In this document: positions 41,184 through 49,481 of the stretch, one piece after another
Layout of the letters: every line of letters starts with the position of its first letter
Numbering within the stretch: the stretch's first letter is position 1
NCBI RefSeq assembly: GCF_001514125.1
Contig: NZ_KQ948568.1
Location: 62,001 to 126,000 of the forward strand
Reading direction: 5' to 3'
Length of the DNA stretch: 64,000 nucleotides
DNA from: Streptomyces longwoodensis
GTDB taxonomy: Bacteria > Actinomycetota > Actinomycetes > Streptomycetales > Streptomycetaceae
Notes under the pieces: generated by a model
Seen by the model: only the letters and a program-made list of their open reading frames with translations
Told to the model about the DNA's origin: nothing
Database searches by the model: none
Translations under genes and position numbers: made by a program

Positions 41184-42569
41184 TCACCAGCCCGTCAGCA
41201 GGACGTGGTTGAGCAGCAGGGCCAGGACCGCCTGCGCGGCGAGCCAGGCCCGGGGGCGGGTGAGGAAGGCGCAGCAGGGCAGCAGCCACAGGGCGAACGG
41301 GATCCAGATGCGCTCCGTCTCGGCCTTGCTCATGCCGGACAGGTCCGCGACCAGCAGGGCGGCCAGGGCGGCCGCGACCAGCAGGGCCAGCCGGCGGTCG
41401 GCGCCCGTCGCCGGGTGCCGCAGGGCCGTACCGCCGCGGCTCAGGGCCGCCGCCGTCGCCGGGCCGGTGATCAGCGCCGTGCAGGCCAGGTTCGCCCACA
41501 CCCAGTAGCCGTACGGGCGGACGCCGCCCGCGCCCTCGTAGTAGCGGGTGACCAGCAGGCGGTACGCCTCCCACCAGTCGAAACCGGCCACCGTGAACGC
41601 CGCGGGCACCACCGCCAGGCCCGCCAGGAACAGCACCGCCCGCGGCACCGGGCGCTCCCGCGCGCCCCGCCGGCCCAGCACCACCACGGCCGCGCCGATC
41701 AGCGCGAACAGGGTGAGGCCGTACGAGAGGTAGCAGGTCAGGCCGAACAGCAGGCCGGAGAGGGCGGCGTACGCCAGCGACCGGCGCGTCGGGCCTCCGG
41801 TCACCGCCAGGGCCAGACAGGCCACCGCCCACGCGGCCACCGCCGCGAAGTACGCGTCCGCCGACACCCCCTGCCACACCGCGGCGGGCGCCAGCACCAG
41901 GAACGGCGCCGCCCTCCGGGCCAGGGACTCGCCGGCCAGGGCCCGCACCGCCACCAGCACCGCCACGCCCGCCGTCGCGCCGGTCACCACGCACCACCCG
42001 GCCGCCCAGCCGCCGCCCCCGAGTCCGGCCCGGTCGAGGAACACGAACGTGAGCGTCGAGGCGGGCGGGTGACCGGCGACGTGGGCCGGCCAGTTGTCGG
42101 GCGAGTGCAGCAGGATGTGCCGGGTGAAGTCGGCCAGCGCGGCCGGGATGTCGTCGAAGCGGCCGACGGAACGCAGGTACTCGTTCCGGGTGGTGAGCCG
42201 GCCCGCCACGCCGCGCTCCCAGCCGTCGACCAGGGCCAGCGACAGGATCCAGGCCGTCGCCGTCGCCCAGACCGCGGCGAGCAGGGCGGGCCAGCGCAGC
42301 CGTGCGGCCAGGACGGGGCCGTAGGCCACCACCGCGGCCGCGAGGGCGACGGCCGCCGGGGTGCCGGGGCCGACGTGCGGGTCCCATGTCGCCAGCAGCG
42401 GCGGCCAGTTCACCCGCAGCCGGTCCTGGATCGGCCGGCCCACCAGCACGGCGGCGACCACCAGCAGCACGGCCGCGGCGACGGCGTACGCGTCCCGGCG
42501 CGGGGCGCGCTGCTCGGGGCGCGGGTCGGGGCGCGGGTCGGCGGCGGTCGCCGTGCGCCCGGCGCTCAC
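41184..42569 (-). CDS. Polytopic membrane protein, glycosyltransferase C-like
   Basis: This 461-residue protein has about ten to twelve hydrophobic helices. The first external loop holds NEYLRSVGRFDDIPAALADF and HILLHSPDNWPAHVAGHPPA, which resembles the catalytic loop of GT-C polyprenyl-phosphate sugar transferases; candidate acidic catalytic residues are Asp and Glu of this loop. I cannot name a family. GGAGGGC precedes the GTG start. It is the last gene of an operon with the methyltransferase, DUF2064 and GT2 genes, which start at 44893. A role in building a glycolipid or cell-surface glycan is inferred. Confidence 0.75.
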   Translation of the reverse strand: MSAGRTATAADPRPDPRPEQRAPRRDAYAVAAAVLLVVAAVLVGRPIQDRLRVNWPPLLATWDPHVGPGTPAAVALAAAVVAYGPVLAARLRWPALLAAVWATATAWILSLALVDGWERGVAGRLTTRNEYLRSVGRFDDIPAALADFTRHILLHSPDNWPAHVAGHPPASTLTFVFLDRAGLGGGGWAAGWCVVTGATAGVAVLVAVRALAGESLARRAAPFLVLAPAAVWQGVSADAYFAAVAAWAVACLALAVTGGPTRRSLAYAALSGLLFGLTCYLSYGLTLFALIGAAVVVLGRRGARERPVPRAVLFLAGLAVVPAAFTVAGFDWWEAYRLLVTRYYEGAGGVRPYGYWVWANLACTALITGPATAAALSRGGTALRHPATGADRRLALLVAAALAALLVADLSGMSKAETERIWIPFALWLLPCCAFLTRPRAWLAAQAVLALLLNHVLLTGW

Positions 42570-43366
42570 CGTGCCCTCCGTCCGCCGGCCGGCGCCGCCC
42601 CGCTGCGCAGGGCCGCGAACCGGCGGTCGTCCGCCGTCCACGCACCGGCCGGGGTCCAGCCACGGGCGTACCGCAGCAGGGCGGCGGTCCCCAACCGCGC
42701 CCAGGGGAAAGGCGATTCGGTCGGGCCCACATCGCTCACGCCGACGACCTGCACCTGCGTGCGCTCGTCCACGTCCACCGGCGCGGTCTCGGCGATCAGC
42801 AGGCCGCCGGGGCGCAGCAGCCGGGCCACCCGGTCCAGGAGGGCGCGCGGGTCGCCCCCTATGCCGAGGTTGCCGTCCATCAGCAGCACCGTGTCCCAAC
42901 GGCCCTCCGCGGGCAGCGGGTCGAACACGGAACGGCGCAGCGCCTGCCCGCCGAGCCGCACGGTGCGGGCCACGGCGGCGGCACTGACGTCGATGCCGAG
43001 GACGGTACGGCCGCGCGCCGCCAGCTCCGCGACCAGCCGCCCGGGGCCGCAGCCCACGTCCAGCACCGCGCCCTCGCAGCGGTCCAGCACCGCCCGGTCG
43101 ACCGCGTCCGCCCGCGCGCACCAGCGTTCGACGTCCAGCGGCAGCAGCCAGCCGTCGGCCCGGCGCAGGAACAGCGGCCCGCGCCCGGTGCGCAGGGCGG
43201 TGGCGTACGGGTCGGAGGCGGACCACGCCCCCGGGGCCTCCGGGGCCTCCGGGGCCTCCCGGACCCCCGGGACCCCCAGGACCCCCAGGACCCCGGGGAC
43301 CGCCTCTCCGGTCGGCGGGTGGTGGGCCGCCGCGACCTCCGTCGCCGTACCGCCGCCGCCCCTCAT
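42566..43366 (-). CDS. Class I SAM-dependent methyltransferase
   Basis: The 266-residue protein has motif I AVLDVGCGPGRLVAELAARG at about residues 98-117, a VLGIDVS acidic loop and the WDTVLLMDGNLGIGGD and LLRPGGLLIAETAP blocks. The N-terminal 45 residues are low-complexity from small repeats (PEAPEAPG). The gene overlaps the membrane protein start (GTGA at 42566-42569). ATG at 43366 is preceded by GGAGGGAG, inside a 38-bp tandem repeat. Its substrate is unknown; position suggests a glycolipid or cell-wall precursor. Confidence 0.88.
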   Translation of the reverse strand: MRGGGGTATEVAAAHHPPTGEAVPGVLGVLGVPGVREAPEAPEAPGAWSASDPYATALRTGRGPLFLRRADGWLLPLDVERWCARADAVDRAVLDRCEGAVLDVGCGPGRLVAELAARGRTVLGIDVSAAAVARTVRLGGQALRRSVFDPLPAEGRWDTVLLMDGNLGIGGDPRALLDRVARLLRPGGLLIAETAPVDVDERTQVQVVGVSDVGPTESPFPWARLGTAALLRYARGWTPAGAWTADDRRFAALRSGAAPAGGRRAR

Positions 43367-43476
43367 GCCGCTCCCTCCGTCGTCGTACAGCCGTCGCCGG
43401 TCACGCCGCTCCCTCCGTCGTCGTACAGCCGTCGCCCCTCACGCCGCCCTTCCGTCGTCGTACAGCCGCCGGTCAC
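43363..43476 (-). repeat. 38-bp tandem repeat with repeated ribosome site, and a coupled 37-codon frame
   Basis: Units at 43367-43404 and 43405-43442 are nearly identical; a third (43443-43476) is four bases shorter. Each contains, on the minus strand, the ribosome site GGAGGGAGCGGC or a variant, followed by GTGA or ATGA. A frame from GTG at 43476 runs 37 codons to a TGA at 43363-43365. It overlaps the upstream DUF2064 stop by GTGA and the methyltransferase start by ATGA. It may be a coupling peptide or a spacer made by expansion of an original overlap. Confidence 0.6.
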
Positions 43477-44165
43477 GACCGCACCCCCGGCCCGCACGCG
43501 GCGAGTCGCCGGGCGAAGCGGCCCGTCGGGGCCAGGGCGGCGACCTCCGCCGCGTCGGCCGCCGTGTCCACGTCCCGCAGGCACGGCAGGTCCCGCACCC
43601 GCAGCCCCGCCGCCCGCAGCCGCTCGCGCTGGACGGCGCCGGTGGCCGGCGTGGACATCGGCACGCCCCGCAGCAGCGCCTCCGCCGCGCCGGGGTCGGC
43701 GAGCCCGAGCGCCCAGAAACCGCCGTCGGCGGCGGGCCCGAACCAGGCGTCGCAGCCGGTGAAGTCCACGCCCAGCAGCTCGGGGGTGACCTGCGGGGTG
43801 TCCATGCCGATCAGCAGGGCCGGACCGGGCCGGTGCGCGAAGGCGGCGGCGATACGGGCGTCGAGCCCCCCGCCGCACTGCGGTACGACGTCGATGCCGG
43901 GCGGCAGCCACGGGCCGGGGGCGCCGTCGAGCACGAGGACGCGGTGGGCGGCGGGCGTGGCGGCCACGGTGTGCAGGGTGTCGGCGAGGGCGGCCTCGGC
44001 GAGGGCGGCGGCCTCGTGCGGCGAGTACGGCGGGGTGAGCCGGGTCTTGACCCGGCCCGGGCGCGGCTCCTTGGCGATGACCAGGAGGGTGGCGAGCGGG
44101 GTGGTGGGGGGAGTGGCGGGGGCGGCGGCGAGGACGGCGGGGCGGGCGTCCCGCGCGGTCGTCAT
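43473..44165 (-). CDS. DUF2064 (TIGR04282-type) glycosyltransferase-like protein
   Basis: A 230-residue protein with the family signature LLVIAKEPRPGRVKTRLTPP near the N-terminus, LLIGMDTPQVTPELL, GPAADGGFWALGLA and LRVRDLPCLRDVDTAADA. It resembles nucleotide-sugar-transferase folds. The ATG at 44165 overlaps the stop of the GT2 gene upstream by ATGA, so translation is coupled. Its end overlaps the repeat-rich start region of the methyltransferase gene. Reaction is unknown. Confidence 0.88.
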   Translation of the reverse strand: MTTARDARPAVLAAAPATPPTTPLATLLVIAKEPRPGRVKTRLTPPYSPHEAAALAEAALADTLHTVAATPAAHRVLVLDGAPGPWLPPGIDVVPQCGGGLDARIAAAFAHRPGPALLIGMDTPQVTPELLGVDFTGCDAWFGPAADGGFWALGLADPGAAEALLRGVPMSTPATGAVQRERLRAAGLRVRDLPCLRDVDTAADAAEVAALAPTGRFARRLAACGPGVRS

Positions 44166-44893
44166 GAGCGGTCCGCCGGGTGGGCCGGGGCCGGGGCCGG
44201 CTCGGTGAGGAGCCGGGGCGTCTCCCGGAGCACGCCGCTCATGTCCCGTACCGCCTGCCAGGTGCCCCGCCAGGTGCCGGTCACCTTGGAGGTGCCGGTG
44301 CGCGGGCGGTACGGCACGTCGTGCTCGGTGATCCGCCAGCCCGCGTCGGCGGCGCGGACCACCATCTGCAGGGGATAGCCGCTGCGGCGGTCGGTCAGGC
44401 CGAGGGCGAGCAGCGGCTCGCGGCGCGCGGCCCGCAGCGGGCCGAGGTCGTGCAGGCGCAGGCCGGTGCGGCGGCGCAGCAGGCGGGTGAGGGCGAGGTT
44501 GCCGGCCCGGGCGTGGGGCGGCCAGGCGCCCCGGGACTGCGGCCGGCGCCGGCCGAGCACCAGGTCGGCCGTGCCGGAGCGCACCTCGTCGACGAAGGGC
44601 ACGAGCAGGGCGGGGTCGAGGGAGGCGTCGCAGTCGCAGAAGCAGACCACGTCGGCGGTCGCGGCGGTCAGCCCGGCGTGACAGGCGGCGCCGAAGCCGC
44701 GCCGGGCCTCGTGCACGACCGTCGCGCCGAGGGCACGGGCGAGGTCGGCCGAGCCGTCGGTGGAGCCGTTGTCCACGACGAGCGCGCGCCAGCCTGCCGG
44801 GACGCGGTCGAGGACCCAGGGGAGGGCCTCGGCCTCGTTCAGGCAGGGGAGCACGACGTCGACGCCTTGCGGCGGGGGTGAGGTCGTCGTCAC
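44162..44893 (-). CDS. Family 2 glycosyltransferase
   Basis: The 243-residue protein has GT2 features: VDVVLPCLNEAEALPWVLDR, LVVDNGSTDGSADLARALGA, RGFGAACHAGL and the DxD-like FCDCDASLDP, followed by ITEHDVPYRPRTGTSKVTGT. It is cytoplasmic and transfers an activated sugar, possibly to a lipid carrier. The GTG at 44893 has no ribosome site; TAGGGT six bases upstream suggests a leaderless start. It is the first gene of the operon ending at 41184 and is divergent from the response regulator gene. Confidence 0.9.
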   Translation of the reverse strand: MTTTSPPPQGVDVVLPCLNEAEALPWVLDRVPAGWRALVVDNGSTDGSADLARALGATVVHEARRGFGAACHAGLTAATADVVCFCDCDASLDPALLVPFVDEVRSGTADLVLGRRRPQSRGAWPPHARAGNLALTRLLRRRTGLRLHDLGPLRAARREPLLALGLTDRRSGYPLQMVVRAADAGWRITEHDVPYRPRTGTSKVTGTWRGTWQAVRDMSGVLRETPRLLTEPAPAPAHPADRS

Positions 44894-45004
44894 GCTCTCA
44901 CCCTACGAACACGAAACGGGCATTCCGGACGTCCGCTCCTTACGGAACGCGGACGTCGGCGCCGGACCCGCGCCGCCCGCCGGACCGGGTGCGAGGCTGG
45001 TGGC

Positions 45005-45922
45005 ATGCAGCAGTCCCACGAGCGGCAGGAGCCGGCCGGCCCCGCTCCCGCCCCCACCCCGGCCGGTGCCGCCTCCCCCGGTCCCACCCCGGCCGGTGCC
45101 GCCTCCCCCGGTCCCACCCCGGCCGGTGCCGCCTCCCCCGGTCCCGCCGGCGCCGGTCCCGCCTCCCCCGCTCCCGCCGGCGCAGCCTCCACCGCGCCCG
45201 CCCCCGCCCCCGCGCGTCCCGCCCGCATCCTGGTCGTCGACGACGACCCCACCGTCGCCGAGGTGGTCACCGGGTACCTGGACCGCGCCGGCTACGTCGT
45301 CGACCGGGCCGGTGACGGCCCCGCCGCGCTCGCGCGGGCCGCCGGGCACCGGCCCGACCTGGTGGTGCTCGACCTGATGCTGCCCGGCATGGACGGCCTG
45401 GAGGTGTGCCGGCGGATGCGCGCGGACAGCGGCCCGGTGCCGGTCGTCATGCTCACCGCCCGCGGTGACGAGGAGGACCGCATCCTGGGCCTGGAGGTCG
45501 GCGCCGACGACTACGTCACCAAGCCGTTCAGCCCTCGCGAACTCGTCCTGCGTGTCGAGTCGGTGCTGCGCCGCACCCGCCCCCGCGCGGAGACCGGCCC
45601 GCTCGGCGCGGCCGGCCTCACGGTCGACCCGGAGGCCCGCCGCGCCACCAAGAACGGCGCGGAACTGGCGCTCACGCTGCGCGAGTTCGACCTGCTGGCG
45701 TTCTTCCTGCGGCACCCGGGGCGGGCGTACGGGCGGGAGGACCTGATGCGTGAGGTGTGGGGCTGGGACTTCGGCGACCTGTCGACGGTCACCGTGCACG
45801 TACGGCGGCTGCGCGGCAAGGTCGAGGACGACCCGGCCCGGCCGCGGCTGATCCAGACGGTGTGGGGCGTCGGCTACCGCTTCGACCCCTCCGCCGCCGG
45901 GCCCGCCGAGCAGGAGGCCTGA
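45005..45922 (+). CDS. OmpR-family response regulator with Pro/Ala repeat tail at N-terminus
   Basis: The 305-residue protein has an unusual 72-residue Pro/Ala/Gly N-terminal tail with three 10-residue repeats. The receiver domain follows (about 73-190: ILVVDDDP, phosphoacceptor in VVLDLMLPGMDG, VVMLTARG, DDYVTKPF), then a winged-helix effector (LTLREFDLLAFFLRHPGR, TVTVHVRRLRGKVE, TVWGVGYRF). The tail is not part of the family. The kinase gene begins two bases after the stop. It is divergent from the glycosyltransferase operon and may control it. Confidence 0.92.
   Translation: MQQSHERQEPAGPAPAPTPAGAASPGPTPAGAASPGPTPAGAASPGPAGAGPASPAPAGAASTAPAPAPARPARILVVDDDPTVAEVVTGYLDRAGYVVDRAGDGPAALARAAGHRPDLVVLDLMLPGMDGLEVCRRMRADSGPVPVVMLTARGDEEDRILGLEVGADDYVTKPFSPRELVLRVESVLRRTRPRAETGPLGAAGLTVDPEARRATKNGAELALTLREFDLLAFFLRHPGRAYGREDLMREVWGWDFGDLSTVTVHVRRLRGKVEDDPARPRLIQTVWGVGYRFDPSAAGPAEQEA
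45061..45150. repeat. Three 30-bp tandem repeats in the response regulator tail
   Basis: Units start at 45061, 45091 and 45121, with the last one diverging in its final third. Each encodes PTPAGAASPG or a close variant. The near-identity points to recent slippage. Confidence 0.85.
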
Positions 45923-45924
45923 CC

Positions 45925-47034
45925 GTGCACGACACCCTCCTGATCGCCCTGTACGCCTTCGCCGGCGCGGCCCTGACCGGTCTGGCCGGGGCGGCCGTGC
46001 TGCGCGGGACCCGCCGCCGCTCGCTCACCGCCTCGCTCGCCGTCGTCGCGGCGGTCGGGGTGGTCGCGATGCTCGCCGGGACGCTGGCCGTGGCGTGGGC
46101 GATGTTCCTGTCCCCGCACGACCTGAAGGTCGTCACCACGGTGGTCGCCATGGCGGCCGCGGTGTCGCTGGCCACCGCGCTGCTGCTGGGCCGCTGGGTG
46201 GTGGCCCGTAGCCGTGAACTGACGGTGGCGGCGCGTTCGTTCGGTGACGGCGGCGCCTTCGCCCCGCCCGTGCAGCCCGGCACCGCCGAACTGGACGCGC
46301 TCAGCCGGGAACTGGCCGCCACCAGCGCCCGGCTCGCCGAATCCCGCGAGCGCGAGCGGGCGTTGGAGACGTCCCGGCGGGAACTGGTCGCCTGGATCTC
46401 GCACGACCTGCGCACCCCGCTGGCCGGGCTGCGCGCCATGTCGGAGGCGCTGGAGGACGGCGTCGCCGCCGACCCCGACCGCTACCTCAAGCAGATCCGC
46501 ACCGAGGTCGAACGGCTCAACGACATGGTCGGCGACCTCTTCGAGCTGTCCCGCATCCACGCGGGCACCCTCCCGCTGAGCCCGTCCCGGATCTCCCTGT
46601 ACGACCTGGTCGGCGACGCCCTCGCGGGGGCCGACCCGCTCGCCCGGGAGCACGGCGTCCGGCTGGTGGGCGCCCACGTGGAGCCGGTGCCGGTGGAGGT
46701 CGACGGCCGGGAGATGAGCCGGGTCCTGGGGAACCTGCTGGTCAACGCGATCCGCCGGACGCCCGCCGACGGCACGGTCGCGGTGGCCGCCGAACGCTCC
46801 CCGGACGGCGTGGTGCTGTCGGTGACCGACGGCTGCGGCGGCATCCCGCCCGAGGACCTGCCGCGGGTCTTCGACACCGGCTGGCGCGGCAGCGACGCCC
46901 GCACCCCGCCCGCCGGGGCGGGCCTGGGCCTGGCGATCGTCCGCGGCATCGTCGAGGCCCACCGGGGCCGGGCCGGCGTGCGCAACGTCCCCGGCGGCTG
47001 CCGTTTCGAGGTGACCCTGCCGGTGGCGCCGTGA
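45925..47034 (+). CDS. Sensor histidine kinase
   Basis: A 369-residue membrane kinase. Two hydrophobic regions lie at about residues 5-25 and 35-65 with a third at 75-95. The H-box is WISHDLRTPLAG (His about 157), the N-box is VLGNLLVNAIRRTP, and G-boxes are in VTDGCGGIPPEDLPRVFD and GAGLGLAIVRGIVEAHRG. It should phosphorylate the response regulator of 45005-45922. GTG at 45925 follows GGAGG. It has little extracellular sequence, so it may sense through its membrane helices. Confidence 0.92.
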   Translation: MHDTLLIALYAFAGAALTGLAGAAVLRGTRRRSLTASLAVVAAVGVVAMLAGTLAVAWAMFLSPHDLKVVTTVVAMAAAVSLATALLLGRWVVARSRELTVAARSFGDGGAFAPPVQPGTAELDALSRELAATSARLAESRERERALETSRRELVAWISHDLRTPLAGLRAMSEALEDGVAADPDRYLKQIRTEVERLNDMVGDLFELSRIHAGTLPLSPSRISLYDLVGDALAGADPLAREHGVRLVGAHVEPVPVEVDGREMSRVLGNLLVNAIRRTPADGTVAVAAERSPDGVVLSVTDGCGGIPPEDLPRVFDTGWRGSDARTPPAGAGLGLAIVRGIVEAHRGRAGVRNVPGGCRFEVTLPVAP

Positions 47035-47058
47035 GGGAACGGCCGGCCTCAGGGGGCC

Positions 47059-47424
47059 TCAGGGGGAGGGCACGCCGGGCTGCGCGTGGCGGAAGAGGAC
47101 GAGCAGGACCAGCAGCAGCGTGAGCGTCCCGAGGAACCGGACCAGGCGCCGGACCCTGGCCCCCGGGTCCAGCTGCCGCCAGGCGGGGGCGGCGGGGGAC
47201 TCGTCGGGACACCACACCTCACCGACGGCGTCGTCCACGCCCGCGTCGCCCACGCCCCGGTCGCCCACGCCCGCGCCGTCCACCCCCGCGCCGTCCACCC
47301 CCGCGCCGGACGCGCGCTCGCGGGCCGACGGCTCGCGCGGTGCCGAGCGGCGTATGGCCTCCTCGGTGTCGCGGAGGAACTTCCCCCACTCCGCCTCCGG
47401 TACGACCGGCTCCCTCGCGGTCAC
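47059..47424 (-). CDS. Small single-pass membrane protein
   Basis: A 121-residue protein: a charged N-terminal half, a repetitive Gly/Val/Asp segment (GVDGAGVDGAGVGDRG) and one C-terminal membrane helix (LTLLLVLLVLF). The repeat segment is encoded by 15-base units. GAGGGGA precedes the GTG start. It is convergent with the histidine kinase. No function can be assigned. Confidence 0.6.
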   Translation of the reverse strand: MTAREPVVPEAEWGKFLRDTEEAIRRSAPREPSARERASGAGVDGAGVDGAGVGDRGVGDAGVDDAVGEVWCPDESPAAPAWRQLDPGARVRRLVRFLGTLTLLLVLLVLFRHAQPGVPSP

Positions 47425-47513
47425 TCCCCTCGTCCTCCTGTCCGCAGCGGTGTCGACGTCCGCCTGTCAGGACGACGGAGGGGAGCAACGCGTTCCCGCA
47501 CCCGGTCAGCGGG

Positions 47514-49091
47514 TCACAGGGTCACCGGGTTGCCGCCGAAGGTGACCACCAGGTGGCCGTCGGCGGCGAAGGACCAGCCGAGGGCGCCCGCGTAGGAGGG
47601 GCAGCGGGAGCCGTTGGCGCCGGTCCAGAACTGGTTGCTGCCGTCGGCGTCGCCGACGGTCTTGTCGTTGGAGCCGCTGACCGCGAAGCGGCAGGAGGTG
47701 TTGGAGCGGAAGACCGACGTGCCGGCGTCCCAGGAGAAGTTGCGCTGGGCGTTGTCGACGCCGATGTTGCTCGTCACGGTCATGGCGCCCGGGTTGCTGT
47801 TGTAGGTGAACCCGTGCTTGCCGTTGCGGTAGGCGACGCTGTGCCGGACCACGTGGCCGACCGCGATGCCGTCGCCGCCGAGCTTGTAGCCGTTGCGGTC
47901 ACCGTTGGCGTTCACGGTGCCGTCGGAGAGCGTGCCGTTGCCGTACGACAGCGAGTACTCGACGGTCACCGGGCCGATCGCGCCGGTGTCGGTCTTGGTG
48001 TAGAGGTCCCAGCCGTCGTCGATGTTGTGGTGCGAGACGGCGTAGCGGAAGACGTTCCCGGTGCCGGTGGTGAGCTTGGCCGCGAAGCCGTCGGCGTCCT
48101 CGCCGTCGGAGTCGGCGTTGTCGTGCGACTCGGCGCTCAGGACCAGGTTGTCGGACGGCCACTGGCTGCTCGGCGTGGTCGACGCGATCCGGCCCAGCTG
48201 CAGCCCGGTGTCGCGGTTGTAGCGGGTCACGGTCCGCTCGATCACGTTGTGGCTGCCGCCGACGTAGATGCCGTTGTCCCCGGCGTGCTCGACGACGAGG
48301 CCGTACACCCGCCAGTACGACGCGTTGAGCTGGAGGCCGCGGTTGGACGGACTCTCCGTCTGCGCCGCGAAGTTGAGGATCGGCGTCTCACCCGGGTACG
48401 CGGACAGCGTGGTCCGCGCCGACTGGGTGCCGTCGCTGCCCTCCGGGACGGTGATCGTGGACGCGTAGGCGTAGGTGCCGCCGCGCAGGTAGATCGTGCC
48501 GCCCGGGGCGATCCGGCTGATCGCCGACGGCAGCGTGGTGGGCGCCGCCTGGGTGCCCGCCGCGCCGTCCGTGCCGCCGGGCGCGACGTACAGCGCCCCG
48601 CTCGTCGGCGGGGTGGTGGTGCCGCTGGTCTCCACGTCCAGGTAGTCGAGGTTCGGCAGGCCGCCGGAGGTGGTCGGGTTCAGGCGGACGGTGTTGCTGC
48701 CCGCGTTCAGCGGCACCGTGAGCGTCTTGGTGGCCCAGGCCGACCACGCCCCGGTCCCCTCGAACGACGGCGTCTGCACCGTCGTGCCGTTGACGACCAG
48801 CGCGGCCGGGCGCGCCGTCGTCGAGCCGTTGGCGAAGCGGACCGAGAGCGTGGCCGTGCCGGAGTTCGCCGCGTTCACCGTGAACTGGGCGTAACCGCTG
48901 ATGGAGTTGGTGCCGTTGCAGAAGCCGGAGCCGGAGTAGCCCGTCCAGTCCGAGTCGAGGGTGCCGCTGCAGACCGCGGGGGAGCTCTCGGCCTCGTAGC
49001 GCGTGGACGCGGCCTGCGCGGAGGGGCCGGACAGCGCGATGAGCGCGCCGGCCAGGAGGCCGACGGACGCGATGACTGGTCTCAGGTGCAT
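47514..49091 (-). CDS. Secreted CBM35-containing beta-helix protein (pectate lyase family 9-like)
   Basis: The 525-residue protein has a signal peptide (IASVGLLAGALIALSGPSAQAA), a carbohydrate-binding module of CBM35 type (about 30-155; RYEAESSPAV, YSGSGFCNG, LPNLDYLDVET), a Thr/Pro linker and a right-handed beta-helix domain (about 165-525; APGGTIYLRGGTYAY, RVYGLVVEHAGDNGIYVGG, DGWDLYTKTDTG). The latter resembles PL9 pectate lyases. It is secreted and probably attacks plant pectin. A GAAAGCGCTTTC palindrome upstream suggests LacI-type control. ATG at 49091 follows GGAGACG. Confidence 0.88.
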   Translation of the reverse strand: MHLRPVIASVGLLAGALIALSGPSAQAASTRYEAESSPAVCSGTLDSDWTGYSGSGFCNGTNSISGYAQFTVNAANSGTATLSVRFANGSTTARPAALVVNGTTVQTPSFEGTGAWSAWATKTLTVPLNAGSNTVRLNPTTSGGLPNLDYLDVETSGTTTPPTSGALYVAPGGTDGAAGTQAAPTTLPSAISRIAPGGTIYLRGGTYAYASTITVPEGSDGTQSARTTLSAYPGETPILNFAAQTESPSNRGLQLNASYWRVYGLVVEHAGDNGIYVGGSHNVIERTVTRYNRDTGLQLGRIASTTPSSQWPSDNLVLSAESHDNADSDGEDADGFAAKLTTGTGNVFRYAVSHHNIDDGWDLYTKTDTGAIGPVTVEYSLSYGNGTLSDGTVNANGDRNGYKLGGDGIAVGHVVRHSVAYRNGKHGFTYNSNPGAMTVTSNIGVDNAQRNFSWDAGTSVFRSNTSCRFAVSGSNDKTVGDADGSNQFWTGANGSRCPSYAGALGWSFAADGHLVVTFGGNPVTL

Positions 49092-49300
49092 CGTTCGTCT
49101 CCAGGGGTGGTGAGTACGGCTGGGTGGGGGTGGTGCCGGGTGCCAGGTGCCGTGCCGGGTGCCATGAGCCGAGTGGCATGAGCCGAGTGCCGGGTGCCGG
49201 ACGAGTGCGGTCGCGGGCTCCGGGCGGTGCGTTCGGGTGCGTGAACGCGCGTCGGAGCGCGCCGCCCGACTGCGCTGGAGCGGGTGCGCCGATACGCTGT

Positions 49301-49312
49301 GAAAGCGCTTTC
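49301..49312. promoter_or_regulatory. LacI/GalR-type operator
   Basis: GAAAGCGCTTTC is a perfect 12-base palindrome with a central CG, matching the binding site pattern of LacI-family repressors (NNGAAANCGNTTTCNN). It lies 210 bases upstream of the pectate lyase-like start. The gap 49092-49481 also holds a short GCATGAGCCGAGTG repeat near 49161-49189 and an imperfect palindrome at 49361-49389; there is no gene in it. Confidence 0.7.
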
Positions 49313-49481
49313 TCCGGGACCGTAAAGGTGTCGCTCCAAACGCGTCAAGAGACGTGTACGTGATCGAAGTTCACCAGCATGAACGATCAAGGCGTACGAC
49401 ACCCCACCCCCGAACCTCACGTCCAGGTTACGGAACCCTCAATCCCCGGTGGCCGCGAGATGAGGGGGTGACGATGGGGTC

